From contig VFKK01000053.1 in assembly GCA_009885605.1 (NCBI GenBank), positions 1 through 32,400 of the forward strand: DNA of 32,400 bases, in the 5' to 3' direction. Origin of the DNA: Cyclobacteriaceae bacterium (GTDB lineage: Bacteria > Bacteroidota > Bacteroidia > Cytophagales > Cyclobacteriaceae). This document shows, piece after piece, positions 7,944 to 15,799 of the stretch. The first letter of the stretch is position 1, and every line of letters starts with the position of its first letter. The notes under the pieces were generated by a model that was not told the DNA's origin, made no database searches, and saw only the letters and a program-made list of their open reading frames with translations. The position numbers and the translations under genes were made by a program.

Positions 7944-8873
7944 TTATTTCTGAACATCCGTCACTTCTACGTCAAATACCAAGATTGAGTTTGGTGGGAT
8001 CATAGCTCCGGCTCCATTTTCTCCATATCCAAGCGGAGAAGGAATGATGAATTTACCTTTGGATCCTTTTTTCAACAACATCAGTCCTTCGTCCCATCCC
8101 GGGATTACCTGGCCCATTCCGACATTTACAGGAAGTGCTTCGTAAGTCCTTGCAGCATCGAAGATATTATTTGCTTTAGCGACATCAGGCATTGAAGTAT
8201 CGAACAGCGTGCCATCCAACAAGTAACCTGCATAGTTCACATACATCGTGGTACCCGGTGTAGTTGCTTCTCCAGTTCCTTCCTGCTCGATTACATAATA
8301 TAATCCGCTTTCAGTTTTAGAAGCCGTAAGTCCTTTCTCCTTGATGTAAGCTTCAATAGTTTTGCCTTCTTCTGCCACCAATCCAACTGCTCTTTCGGCT
8401 TTTTTCTTATCTTCAGCTTCCATGGTGGAATTGAAGAAAGCTTCAATTGCAGCCTGATCCATTATTTCGAATGCACCCAACTTCACTTTTACCATGTCCT
8501 CTGCCTTCATGGAAGGAGGGAAATTCTCTCCAAAAATTACTTTCGCAGTCGATTCGAATTGAATGCTATCGCCTTTTCTCAGAGTAAGGAAAATCTCATC
8601 CATGCCGTTTGTTGGAGGGAGGGAATCATTTGCCATCAGATAGCCTGGAAACGGCTGCTCTGCGGTAGAATAAATCACTGAATCCGTAGCCGTAGCGATT
8701 TCAAGATTGTAAAGGAGGAAGCTGCCATTGGGAGCAGATTCAGTTCCTTCTTTGATATAAGTGTATTCAATTCCGTCTTTTTCAGTGACTTTGGTCTTTT
8801 TCTGACAAGAGGACATGAAGCTTGCTCCCGACATGAGAACAAGGATTGCCAAAAGGCTTTTTTGGTTTTTCAT
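7944..8873 (-). CDS. Two-domain FKBP-type peptidyl-prolyl isomerase lipoprotein (first of three)
   Basis: The start is placed at the ATG at 8871-8873 because it gives a proper lipoprotein signal (MKNQKSLLAILVLMSG, lipobox MSSC); the open frame extends upstream to 8942 but that part has no signal character and overlaps nrnA. The protein is 309 residues. The first half looks like a degenerate FKBP domain (GSFLLYNLEI, later LTLRKGDSIQFESTA and FPPSM). The second is a complete FKBP domain with the canonical VIPGW, LGYGENGAG and IPPNSILVF. This is the only one of the three with an intact active-site set. It is 46 bases downstream of nrnA and likely in its operon. Confidence 0.87.
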   Translation of the reverse strand: MKNQKSLLAILVLMSGASFMSSCQKKTKVTEKDGIEYTYIKEGTESAPNGSFLLYNLEIATATDSVIYSTAEQPFPGYLMANDSLPPTNGMDEIFLTLRKGDSIQFESTAKVIFGENFPPSMKAEDMVKVKLGAFEIMDQAAIEAFFNSTMEAEDKKKAERAVGLVAEEGKTIEAYIKEKGLTASKTESGLYYVIEQEGTGEATTPGTTMYVNYAGYLLDGTLFDTSMPDVAKANNIFDAARTYEALPVNVGMGQVIPGWDEGLMLLKKGSKGKFIIPSPLGYGENGAGAMIPPNSILVFDVEVTDVQK

Positions 8874-8919
8874 AAAGGTTAGGTGATTTTTCAAATTATT
8901 CGGATCAATGAGAAAGCAA

Positions 8920-9954
8920 TCAGTGAGTGGTGATTTGATCATTTTGAAACAACTCTTCCTGGTTTTGATCTACGAGGGTTTCAAATCTCTCGACTGTTTC
9001 TTTCAGGGTTAACATTGATTTGCCTCCGGCGGCATTTTTATGCCCTCCTCCATTGAAATAGGTTGTTGCAAATTTATTAACTGCGACTTCTGTTGATGAT
9101 CTGAAGGAAATTTTAATTCCGTCCTCACGCTCCGAAAACAAGGCCGCAAGCTTGATTCCGTCCAAAGATAAAGCATAATTGACCAAACCTTCTGTATCAC
9201 CGGTTTGGCTTTGATATTTTTTAAGATCTTTTTTGCTGATCGCAAAATAGGCCATCTGCAAATCTTCCCTTACTACCAGCCTGCGACTGATCGCGAAACC
9301 AATAAATTTCAATCGATTTACAGAATTTGAATCGTAGATCCAATTTGCAATCTGAGAGCAGTTTGCGCCTATCCCAATCAATTCTGCAACAACCAAGTGC
9401 ACATTTTTGGTGGTGTTAGGATGACGGAAACCTCCTGTATCTGTCATAATTCCTGCATAAAGACACTCTGCGATATCCCTATCTATCAGGTCCTTATCTC
9501 CCAAATCAACAATGAGCTCGTAAAGAAGTTCACAAGTCGCTGCAGCTTTGGTGCTCCAAATGCGATAGTCAGCAAAATTTTCAGGCTCCTGATGGTGGTC
9601 AATATTTACTATGAAAGCCTCTGACTTTCTGATCATTTCCCCCAGTTCATTGACCCGCTCGAGAACTGAAAAGTCAAGGCAAAAAATCACATCTGCCTGT
9701 TCCAGTTTCAAAGTAGCCAAGGGAATATGCTCAGGATTAGAAAAGTCAAGCACCTGATCAGTTCCTTTCATCCAATCCAGGAAGGAGGGATAATCTGATG
9801 GCGTGACCACTGCTACATCATGCCCTTTTTTGATCAGGTAATTAGCCAGGCCAAGAGAAGATCCCAATGCATCTGCATCAGGCTTGACATGTGTGGTAAT
9901 GAATATTTTCTTGGGTGATGAAATCTCTCTCTTAAATGAGGCTAATGCTTCCAT
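8920..9954 (-). CDS. nrnA: DHH/DHHA1 phosphoesterase, NrnA-type nanoRNase / pAp phosphatase
   Basis: The 344-residue cytoplasmic protein has the DHH-family metal motifs in order: HVKPDADALGSS (from His22), CLDFS (Asp94), DHH (119-121) and MTDTGGFR. The C-terminal DHHA1 domain has GGGHKNAAGG (about 307-316). NrnA enzymes degrade 2-5-nucleotide RNA and dephosphorylate 3'-phosphoadenosine 5'-phosphate. Length is typical. It leads the run of three FKBP lipoprotein genes and is divergent from ndk. Grouping of nrnA with secreted isomerases has no obvious functional logic and may simply be a conserved transcription unit. Confidence 0.93.
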   Translation of the reverse strand: MEALASFKREISSPKKIFITTHVKPDADALGSSLGLANYLIKKGHDVAVVTPSDYPSFLDWMKGTDQVLDFSNPEHIPLATLKLEQADVIFCLDFSVLERVNELGEMIRKSEAFIVNIDHHQEPENFADYRIWSTKAAATCELLYELIVDLGDKDLIDRDIAECLYAGIMTDTGGFRHPNTTKNVHLVVAELIGIGANCSQIANWIYDSNSVNRLKFIGFAISRRLVVREDLQMAYFAISKKDLKKYQSQTGDTEGLVNYALSLDGIKLAALFSEREDGIKISFRSSTEVAVNKFATTYFNGGGHKNAAGGKSMLTLKETVERFETLVDQNQEELFQNDQITTH

Positions 9955-9991
9955 TTTATAGAATCAACTGCACTTTGGCTCTAGTAGCCCG

Positions 9992-10022
9992 CAAAGGTCA
10001 GTAAATTTTTGACAAATCCCAA
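9992..10022 (-). promoter_or_regulatory. Putative nrnA promoter
   Basis: The minus strand has GACCTTTG (seven of eight bases of TAnnTTTG) at 9992-9999 and a TTG at 10020-10022, spaced by 20 bases as expected for a Bacteroidota -33/-7 pair. It lies 38 bases upstream of the nrnA start. Confidence 0.5.
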
Positions 10023-10098
10023 CATACTCACTTTCCTGATTATGAAGAGCATAACCGATAAATAACTCAGATTCCTCGGAGAATGATTCGAAAACTCC

Positions 10099-10106
10099 TA
10101 CTTTTG
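10099..10106 (+). promoter_or_regulatory. Putative -7 promoter element for ndk
   Basis: TACTTTTG matches TAnnTTTG exactly and is followed by CA, as often seen in this phylum. It is 33 bases before the ndk ATG. No TTG is present at the -33 spacing. Confidence 0.6.
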
Positions 10107-10139
10107 CACCCGATTTAACCAACATAAAAACTAAAACAC

Positions 10140-10562
10140 ATGGCAACAAACAGAACATTTACTATGATTAAGCCTGATGCTTTCGAAGCAGGAAACACAG
10201 GAGCCATTTTGAAAATGATCGAAAACGCAGGCTTCAAAATCATGGCCATGAAAGCTACCCAACTGACACCTCAGCTTGCCGGTAAATTCTATGAAGTTCA
10301 TAAAGAAAGACCTTTCTACGCTGATCTGTGCGGATATATGTCTTCAGGACCTATAGTGGCAGTGATATTGGAAAAAGATAACGCTGTTGAAGATTTCAGA
10401 ACTTTGATCGGTGCCACAAACCCTGCAAATGCAGCAGATGGAACTATCCGTAAGATTTTCGCAAAGTCGATAGAAGCTAACGCTGTACACGGATCTGACT
10501 CAGACGAGAATGCTGCTCTTGAAGGTAATTTCTTCTTCTCCCAAGCAGAAAGAGTCTCCTAA
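10140..10562 (+). CDS. ndk: Nucleoside-diphosphate kinase
   Basis: The 140-residue protein transfers the terminal phosphate from ATP to nucleoside diphosphates. It has the family start TFTMIKPDA and the catalytic phospho-histidine His117 in NAVHGSDS, followed by [12 protein letters not shown]. Length fits a bacterial NDK. It is monocistronic, with its own -7 element and a strong terminator. Confidence 0.96.
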   Translation: MATNRTFTMIKPDAFEAGNTGAILKMIENAGFKIMAMKATQLTPQLAGKFYEVHKERPFYADLCGYMSSGPIVAVILEKDNAVEDFRTLIGATNPANAADGTIRKIFAKSIEANAVHGSDSDENAALEGNFFFSQAERVS

Positions 10563-10583
10563 TCTTTCAATTTAAAAAGAATC

Positions 10584-10611
10584 AAAAAAGCACCCGATCG
10601 GGTGCTTTTTT
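10584..10611. terminator. Perfectly palindromic terminator between ndk and the TPM operon
   Basis: A 28-base perfect palindrome centred on GATC (AAAAAAGCACCC and its complement) has six A on the left and six T on the right. It can end both ndk (+) and the convergent lemA-TPM transcript (-). Confidence 0.92.
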
Positions 10612-10629
10612 GATTTATATCATTTTAGA

Positions 10630-11442
10630 TTACCAGCTTCCGCCTGCTCCGCCCCCGCCGAAGGAGCCGCCGCCAAAGCCTCCGAATCCACCGCCTCCAC
10701 CACCAAAGCCTCCTCGTCCAGAGGAAAAATCTCCAAATTTTCCTCCATTTCCTCCTTTGAGAAGATTGGCCAGCATGATGGTCGTGAGAAGGTCAATTCC
10801 TCCTCCTTTACCTCCCATGTGGTTATTATTATCTTTTCGATTTTTGATCATTGGCAAAATCACGAAGAAAAAGACAAAGAGAAGAATGAGGAAAATCCCT
10901 CCACCACTTTTACCCTTGGACTCCACTTGCTCAGCATCATATTCACCTGATGCAAGTTTGAAAATCATATCGGTAGCCTGATCAAAGCCCTGATGATATT
11001 GCTGCATTTTGAAATTGGGAAGAATCAAATTCTCCACGATTCGTTTGGCCAATGCATCAGGAACGGACCCCTCCATTCCGCGGCCTGTTGCGATAAAGAC
11101 TTTTCGGTCAGTCATCGCTGCCAAAATCAAGATTCCATTATCCTTTGAGCTTCCGATTCCCCAATTCTCACCCAGTCTTTGGGCATAATCGGCTATCTCA
11201 TAATCTCCGGTCGACCTCATGATCACAATAGCAACCTGAGTGGAAGTGCTATCATTGTAAGCCACAAGTTTTTGCTCCAGCTGACTTATTTCAGAGGAAG
11301 AAAGAGTCTGGGTAAAGTCATTCACCAATTTTGGCGGATTTGGAAGCGGAGGAAATTCCTGGGCGAAAAGCCTGCTTCCAACTACCAGGAACAAACAAAT
11401 GAATACCAGACTGTGGATTTTTTTATCCAAAAGAAATTTCAT
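10630..11442 (-). CDS. TPM-domain (YgcG-like) protein with glycine-rich tail
   Basis: From the ATG at 11440-11442 the protein has 270 residues (another ATG four codons upstream at 11452-11454 is possible). It has a signal peptide ending near RLFAQ, a TPM domain (about residues 30-165, with LVNDFTQTLS and later NGILILAAMTDRKVFIATGRGMEG), and one C-terminal membrane helix (GGGIFLILLFVFFFVILPM). The long tail is very rich in Gly and Phe and ends GGAGGSW. This matches the LemA-partner TPM proteins of many bacteria; a role in envelope stress or photosystem-type protein repair is inferred from the family, and the biochemical function is not settled. It overlaps the upstream TPM gene by about 20 bases. 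Confidence 0.85.
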   Translation of the reverse strand: MKFLLDKKIHSLVFICLFLVVGSRLFAQEFPPLPNPPKLVNDFTQTLSSSEISQLEQKLVAYNDSTSTQVAIVIMRSTGDYEIADYAQRLGENWGIGSSKDNGILILAAMTDRKVFIATGRGMEGSVPDALAKRIVENLILPNFKMQQYHQGFDQATDMIFKLASGEYDAEQVESKGKSGGGIFLILLFVFFFVILPMIKNRKDNNNHMGGKGGGIDLLTTIMLANLLKGGNGGKFGDFSSGRGGFGGGGGGFGGFGGGSFGGGGAGGSW

Positions 11443-11857
11443 CCGATAGTTCATTATTGTCTGACTCGCCTTGATAAGGAAAATGTGATCTCAATTGTTC
11501 ACCTGCCATCTGAATGCCGTCAATTAATCCCTTTGTGAAATTCCCCGCGCGAAACTGATCTGCCATGTGGTCTTTAATTTTGCCCCAGAAATCCTCCGGA
11601 ACTACTTGATTGATCCCTGCATCCCCCAGAATTGCAAAGCGATGATCTACTACTGCCAAATAAAACAAAACACCGTTTCTGTCCTTTGTCTGGTACATTT
11701 TAAGAGTTTCGAATAATTCGGCTGCCCTGTCGAGAACGTCTCCCTTACAGTGGTTTTCGATGTGAACCTGGATTTCTCCTGAGGTTGACTTTTCAGCGGA
11801 CCGAATGGCGGCTATGATGGCCTCCCGGTCCGCAGTTGAGAATAATTTCTCAGCCAT
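11423..11857 (-). CDS. TPM-domain protein, soluble
   Basis: The 144-residue protein is almost entirely a TPM domain (SAEKSTSGEIQVHIE near the start, later NGVLFYLAVVDHRFAILGD). No signal peptide or membrane helix is seen, so it may act in the cytoplasm or be attached through a partner. It is the middle gene of a lemA-TPM-TPM operon, 9 bases after lemA and overlapping the next gene. A soluble TPM gene paired with a membrane-anchored one next to lemA is a repeated arrangement in Bacteroidota. Confidence 0.85.
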   Translation of the reverse strand: MAEKLFSTADREAIIAAIRSAEKSTSGEIQVHIENHCKGDVLDRAAELFETLKMYQTKDRNGVLFYLAVVDHRFAILGDAGINQVVPEDFWGKIKDHMADQFRAGNFTKGLIDGIQMAGEQLRSHFPYQGESDNNELSDEISFG

Positions 11858-11866
11858 AATTATTTA

Positions 11867-12457
11867 TTAAAACTGTACTGTAGGTGCATTCTCCGCTCCG
11901 GCCGATGCCTGGAAAGTGCCTTTGATTTCAAAGCCATACCATCCTGCAAAAATGTTATTCGGGAATGTTCGAATGTTAGCATTATAGGTCACCACCGACT
12001 CATTGAAGTTTCTTCTGGCTACCGCAATTCTATTTTCAGTTCCTTCCAGTTGAGCCTGGAGCTCCAGGAAGTTTTGATTTGCCTTCAGGTCAGGATATTT
12101 TTCAACTGTCACCAGCAATCGGCTCAATGCTCCGGAGAGTTGATCCTGAGCTTGCTGGAATTCGGCAAGTTTTTCGGGAGTCAGGTTTGTAGGATCGATT
12201 GTCATCGAGGTTGCCTTAGACCTTGCTTCGATTACTCCTGTAAGAGTCTCTTGCTCAAATTCAGCATATCCTTTGACAGTGTTGACCAGGTTTGGAATCA
12301 GATCAGCTCTTCTTTGATATTGAGTTTGTACTTCAGCCCACTGACCGTTGATTTGCTCCTCGGTTTGTACAAACTGATTGTAGGTTCCCACAGCCTTAGT
12401 GTAAACGAAAATGCCCACTACAGCGATAATCAGGATAGGAATCAGAAATTTTTTCAT
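11867..12457 (-). CDS. lemA: LemA family protein
   Basis: The 196-residue protein has an N-terminal membrane helix (FLIPILIIAVVGIFVYTKAV) and the LemA helical-bundle hallmark sequences: YNQFVQTEEQINGQWAEVQ, QRRADLIPNLVNTVKGYA, then ARRNFNESVVTYN and NNIFAGWYGF. LemA proteins are membrane-anchored with most of the chain outside the cytoplasm; their molecular function is unknown, although they are often encoded with TPM-domain proteins, as here. It is the first gene of the operon. Confidence 0.93.
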   Translation of the reverse strand: MKKFLIPILIIAVVGIFVYTKAVGTYNQFVQTEEQINGQWAEVQTQYQRRADLIPNLVNTVKGYAEFEQETLTGVIEARSKATSMTIDPTNLTPEKLAEFQQAQDQLSGALSRLLVTVEKYPDLKANQNFLELQAQLEGTENRIAVARRNFNESVVTYNANIRTFPNNIFAGWYGFEIKGTFQASAGAENAPTVQF

Positions 12458-12537
12458 TTGTGCATTTGGTTTTAGAAAACTGGAATAATCACGTATTTCA
12501 AAAAAAGATGTTTAAAATCCGTTGATCGATTTAAAAT

Positions 12538-12545
12538 CAAAATTA
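12538..12545 (-). promoter_or_regulatory. Putative -7 promoter element for lemA
   Basis: The minus strand reads TAATTTTG, an exact TAnnTTTG, 81 bases before the lemA ATG. The position is in AT-rich DNA, so a chance match is possible. Confidence 0.4.
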
Positions 12546-12577
12546 TTTAATTTATCCGGATCCATATCAGAATTGGC

Positions 12578-13831
12578 TTAAATCTGTTTTTTAAGAACAA
12601 ACTTGAACTGCAAATCTTCATATTTTGTCAGGTCCATTCCTTCATACCTTCGGATTTTCATTTCGATTTCCTTCCCTTCTTCTGATCGTAAGAGCTTGAC
12701 CACTTCAGGCATTTCCCATATAAATGTTGGGATCTTATTAATCGATAGAATCTCGTCGAAGGGCAAGACCCCTGCTCCTTCGGCTGGAGAATTTTTTCTC
12801 ACGATCGAAACATACATCCGGTTTTCATCATTTGGAATCTTTTTGACAACAATCCCACTCATATCAAATTGAAAAGGCAGATAAAAATCCTCTCCTTTTT
12901 TCACAAGAAGTCGATTTCGTGGATAATCAAATATCAATCGGGTCCGACCCAAAACTTCAGAACCAAGACTTCCTTGTCTTCCTGACTTTTTGAAGATGTA
13001 GCTGTAAGCATTCTCTTCCGGGTAAGAGGTGAGAACTTCTGTCATTTTCAATCCGGCAAACCTGAGAGAACTTAACCTTCCGATAAATCCATACAAAACT
13101 CCGCCCAGGCTCTGCCCCAATTCTGTTTCTATAGTTAGCGGAGGAAGAATAATCTCTTTCGAAGTTTCTCTGTTCAGCAATACTCCGTGGTTTGCTCCGG
13201 TATCAATCAAGAGTTTAGGGCCAATGACTGATCCATTCTTTTGTTGAATTTTTGCATAGATATAGGGCTTTTCTTCCTCTACCGACATTTCAAGTTTACG
13301 GTAAAAAAGAGGCCTCCACCTAACCGCGTCCCGCTTGTAAAAGTCTATCAACCCGTCATCGTAATTAATTTTGATCGGGTTATTTTTGAAAAATTCATGT
13401 CCGATGATTCCATAAATGGGAATACCAATAACCGCTTCCAGTTCTAAAAAATCTTCTTCCAGTACCAACAAGTTTTGAAAAACTCCCTCCAAGGGCCCTA
13501 AATCTATGGTATTTAAAGGAGAAATAAACGCGGGCAAGGTGGTAGTGCCATCCGCCCCCATGAGATTGATTTTCCTGGTATAGCTTAGCCCCAGTGCATC
13601 TCCTAGTTTTTTACTGAAAAGAATATTTGCCCTTACTCCGGTATCTACTAAAAAATTGAGGGGGGTATTTCCGTTGATGGAAACAGGAACTATAATCAGG
13701 CTATTCGAAGAGTAAAAAGGGATAATTACTTTCCTTTTTTCCTCTTTCATGAAAAATCCAGGCACCTGCGCAAAGCAGGAAATCTGGAAAAACACCAGAA
13801 TTGAAAGAACGAATCCGAACCTTAATTGCAT
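12578..13831 (-). CDS. Retropepsin-like aspartic protease with two DTG motifs and a C-terminal PDZ domain
   Basis: The 417-residue protein has a signal peptide (cut near CFAQ, residues 19-22) and two successive aspartyl-protease-like halves. The first has LVDTG (Asp63) and a hydrophobic-hydrophobic-Gly element at IIGHEFF (about 142-148). The second has LIDTG (Asp210) followed by a similar SLGSEVLG element. A PDZ domain occupies about residues 325-417 (GIVVKKI, then SPAEGAGVLPFDEILSIN). Two DTG halves in one chain suggest the protein forms its own pepsin-like active site instead of dimerising. It is likely periplasmic or surface-exposed. Substrate unknown. No Cys suitable for lipidation follows the signal. 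Confidence 0.8.
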   Translation of the reverse strand: MQLRFGFVLSILVFFQISCFAQVPGFFMKEEKRKVIIPFYSSNSLIIVPVSINGNTPLNFLVDTGVRANILFSKKLGDALGLSYTRKINLMGADGTTTLPAFISPLNTIDLGPLEGVFQNLLVLEEDFLELEAVIGIPIYGIIGHEFFKNNPIKINYDDGLIDFYKRDAVRWRPLFYRKLEMSVEEEKPYIYAKIQQKNGSVIGPKLLIDTGANHGVLLNRETSKEIILPPLTIETELGQSLGGVLYGFIGRLSSLRFAGLKMTEVLTSYPEENAYSYIFKKSGRQGSLGSEVLGRTRLIFDYPRNRLLVKKGEDFYLPFQFDMSGIVVKKIPNDENRMYVSIVRKNSPAEGAGVLPFDEILSINKIPTFIWEMPEVVKLLRSEEGKEIEMKIRRYEGMDLTKYEDLQFKFVLKKQI

Positions 13832-13948
13832 ATTTTGTTGGACTACTTCGTGTCCAAATAAGTTAGCGCTTTTTTGAAAATTGTACTATCACGAGTATAA
13901 ACAGATAATGGGGTTCATAATGTTTCATGAGATTTAAAAATCTCTCAC

Positions 13949-13973
13949 CTAATTTAGATTGAAACCAAATTAG
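13949..13973. repeat. Inverted repeat upstream of the Fur-family gene
   Basis: CTAATTT and AAATTAG are separated by 11 bases, about 75 bases before the fur ATG. A second small inverted repeat, GAGATTT/AAATCTC, is at 13929-13944. Either could be an operator for the adjacent Fur-type regulator, but both are AT-rich and short. Confidence 0.3.
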
Positions 13974-14048
13974 AATAGAGAATCGATTGCTGGTTGCCAA
14001 AAAATCAAGAATACTTCATCTTTATTCTCAAATCTTTTTTTAATCCCC

Positions 14049-14519
14049 ATGGCAGATAAGGCTCTAATCGAAAAAGCAAAAAAAATCTTTGAAAACTTCC
14101 TCCTCAAGCAAGGAAGCAGGAAAACACCTGAGCGGTTTTCAGTGATCGATGAATTGTATTCTCTTCCCGAAGATGAGCACATGGATGTGGAGGGATTATT
14201 CCTGAGTATGAGAAACAAAGGCTACACCATCAGCCGCGCCACTATTTACAACACACTTGATCTTCTTGTAGAAAGCGGATTGGCCGTCAAGCACCAATTC
14301 AAGGATAAAGTCGCACTCTATGAGCAAGCCCTTACCTACAAACATCACGATCACCATGTCTGCAATCAATGCAGGAAAATCCGGGAGTTTTCTGATCCAA
14401 AAATTAATGAGATAAAAGAGGAAATTGGAAAGTCATTTCAATCCTCCATCAAAACTCACTCACTCGTATTATATGGTGATTGCCAGATCGCGAACTGCGA
14501 AAATCTGATTCACGTCTGA
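14049..14519 (+). CDS. Fur family metal- or peroxide-responsive repressor
   Basis: The 156-residue protein has the Fur winged helix (TPERFSVIDELYSL, then GYTISRATIYNTLDLLVESG) followed by the dimerisation/metal domain. Metal-site candidates are the His cluster HHDHH (about 99-103). A structural zinc site is suggested by Cys105/Cys108 (CNQC) and Cys145/Cys150, the second pair being CxxxxC instead of the common CxxC. The sequence does not decide between Fur, PerR and Zur. The gene stands alone; its 3' end overlaps the convergent SRPBCC gene by 10 bases. Confidence 0.87.
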   Translation: MADKALIEKAKKIFENFLLKQGSRKTPERFSVIDELYSLPEDEHMDVEGLFLSMRNKGYTISRATIYNTLDLLVESGLAVKHQFKDKVALYEQALTYKHHDHHVCNQCRKIREFSDPKINEIKEEIGKSFQSSIKTHSLVLYGDCQIANCENLIHV

Positions 14520-14959
14520 TCAGACCGCTTGAAAACTTTTTTGTAAATCGGGATCCGATAAGCAAACTGAAGCAACATTGCCGGATAAAGCAAAATCGAT
14601 AAAAGCCCAAAAGGAGCGGAATACTCAATTTCATCCCGGATGATGGCATCATTTCCGCTTCGGATGATGCGATGCTTATGATCCCAGCTTTTCAGGAAAA
14701 AGGGCAATTCGACTCCCTTATCTATGAAGTAAAATTCTTGTTCATCAGTCTTATCTTCAATAATCCTGCTGGTCCACTTCTGCTTAAAAAGCACAAAATT
14801 CAATTCCAGCGTTACCAAATCGCCTTTAGTCGAGCCATCAAATCTGAGAAGTTTTACCGGTGGAAACGGAGGACTTAGCTTAGTGAAAAGGGATTCCGTG
14901 AATCCTTCCTTCACTTTCAGATAGTTTTCCTCAACCTTGGTTTCGATGGTTAGTTTCAT
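14510..14959 (-). CDS. SRPBCC (START-like) family protein
   Basis: The 149-residue protein fits the SRPBCC ligand-binding fold: an N-terminal MKLTIETKVEENYLKVKEGF strand-helix, a middle of alternating beta strands (LVTLELNFVLFKQKWTSRI, then EIEYSAPFGLL), and a long C-terminal helix. No catalytic motif is visible and no ligand can be proposed. It is convergent with and overlaps the fur-like gene. The 98 bases upstream to the cytochrome oxidase gene hold no feature I recognise. Confidence 0.65.
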   Translation of the reverse strand: MKLTIETKVEENYLKVKEGFTESLFTKLSPPFPPVKLLRFDGSTKGDLVTLELNFVLFKQKWTSRIIEDKTDEQEFYFIDKGVELPFFLKSWDHKHRIIRSGNDAIIRDEIEYSAPFGLLSILLYPAMLLQFAYRIPIYKKVFKRSDQT

Positions 14960-15057
14960 CTGTTTATAATTTGCTTTTTAGCGGCCAGATGGAATCTCGC
15001 ATTCCCCATAATCATTTCAGTGTGTGTCGCTTGCATCATGCTTGATTTCATAATTTC

Positions 15058-15672
15058 TTAAAAGCTCAGGACAAAAAGGGCAAATAAAATTAGCCAAATC
15101 ACATCCATAAAGTGCCAATAAACGGTGAAAAGGCGAATTCTCATTTTTTCAAAAGGATTGATCAATAAAATGAGATTTCGAACCTCATCTTGTTGATTTT
15201 TCCGAAGCTGAACCAATAAGATCAAGGCAAAAATCATTGCTCCCAATAAATGGAAAATATGAATTCCTGAAAGCAAATAGAGAAAACTTCCACTCGGAAT
15301 TCCGGTAAAATTGATTCCCATGAGTTCCAATTCTTTCCAGCCGATAATCTGCAGAATGGTAAATATCGCGCCTAGCCAAAATGTATTCCGTAGAGATGAA
15401 ATAATTTTTTCAGTATTCTCTTCCTGATAGTGCAATCGCATTTTGGTTACAGTGTATCCGCTGAAAATCAATAAAAGCGTTGAAATAAGGAAGGAAACAG
15501 GGATTTTATGGTTCAATCCCTCCAGCTGATTCCAGCCGGAAGACATGAATGCCGCCACCAAAAACAAGAATATAAGCCCGCTTCCCAGCATTCCCAGATA
15601 TAGGAGGGTTTCGTATGGATGCAGCCGCTCGACCCGCTGGAACCATGTAAGTTGTTCTTTTGTCTTACTCAT
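15058..15672 (-). CDS. Cytochrome c oxidase subunit III-like (heme-copper oxidase) protein
   Basis: From the ATG at 15670-15672 the protein is 204 residues (the frame is open to 15729, but the extra residues lack subunit III character). It starts with an ERLHPYETLLYLGMLGSG segment, has about five membrane helices, and ends with the subunit III signatures GIHIFHLLGA and YWHFMDVIWLILF. Subunit III is normally encoded with the catalytic subunits I and II; none is adjacent here, so this is an orphan copy that may serve an oxidase encoded elsewhere. It is transcribed away from mfd. Confidence 0.85.
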   Translation of the reverse strand: MSKTKEQLTWFQRVERLHPYETLLYLGMLGSGLIFLFLVAAFMSSGWNQLEGLNHKIPVSFLISTLLLIFSGYTVTKMRLHYQEENTEKIISSLRNTFWLGAIFTILQIIGWKELELMGINFTGIPSGSFLYLLSGIHIFHLLGAMIFALILLVQLRKNQQDEVRNLILLINPFEKMRIRLFTVYWHFMDVIWLILFALFVLSF

Positions 15673-15756
15673 CGAAGGGTAAACATTTTGGAGGGGCGTA
15701 GGTTCACAAAACTGCAAAACAACTTGCAAAGCTCATTCTAAGAACTCAGAATACTC

Positions 15757-15764
15757 TAAATTTG
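15757..15764 (+). promoter_or_regulatory. Putative -7 promoter element for mfd
   Basis: TAAATTTG is an exact TAnnTTTG located 35 bases before the TTG start codon of mfd. It supports initiation at that TTG, since the transcript would begin only about 29 bases upstream of it. Confidence 0.55.
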
Positions 15765-15799
15765 GGCTTCCAAACCCAATTCTCTCAAACCACATCATT

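Noticed and set aside
9964-10125. Possible 53-residue minus-strand gene between nrnA and ndk
   Set aside because: It overlaps the ndk -7 element, and the best nrnA promoter candidate lies inside it, so most of it would not be transcribed with nrnA. The protein has no recognisable features.
10610-10981. Plus-strand open frame coding for a proline-rich protein
   Set aside because: It is the complement of the glycine-rich tail of the TPM-domain gene; the repeats of Pro mirror Gly codons.
12921-12940. Near DnaA box (TTATCCACG) in the aspartic-protease gene
   Set aside because: One mismatch, isolated and inside a coding region; expected by chance.
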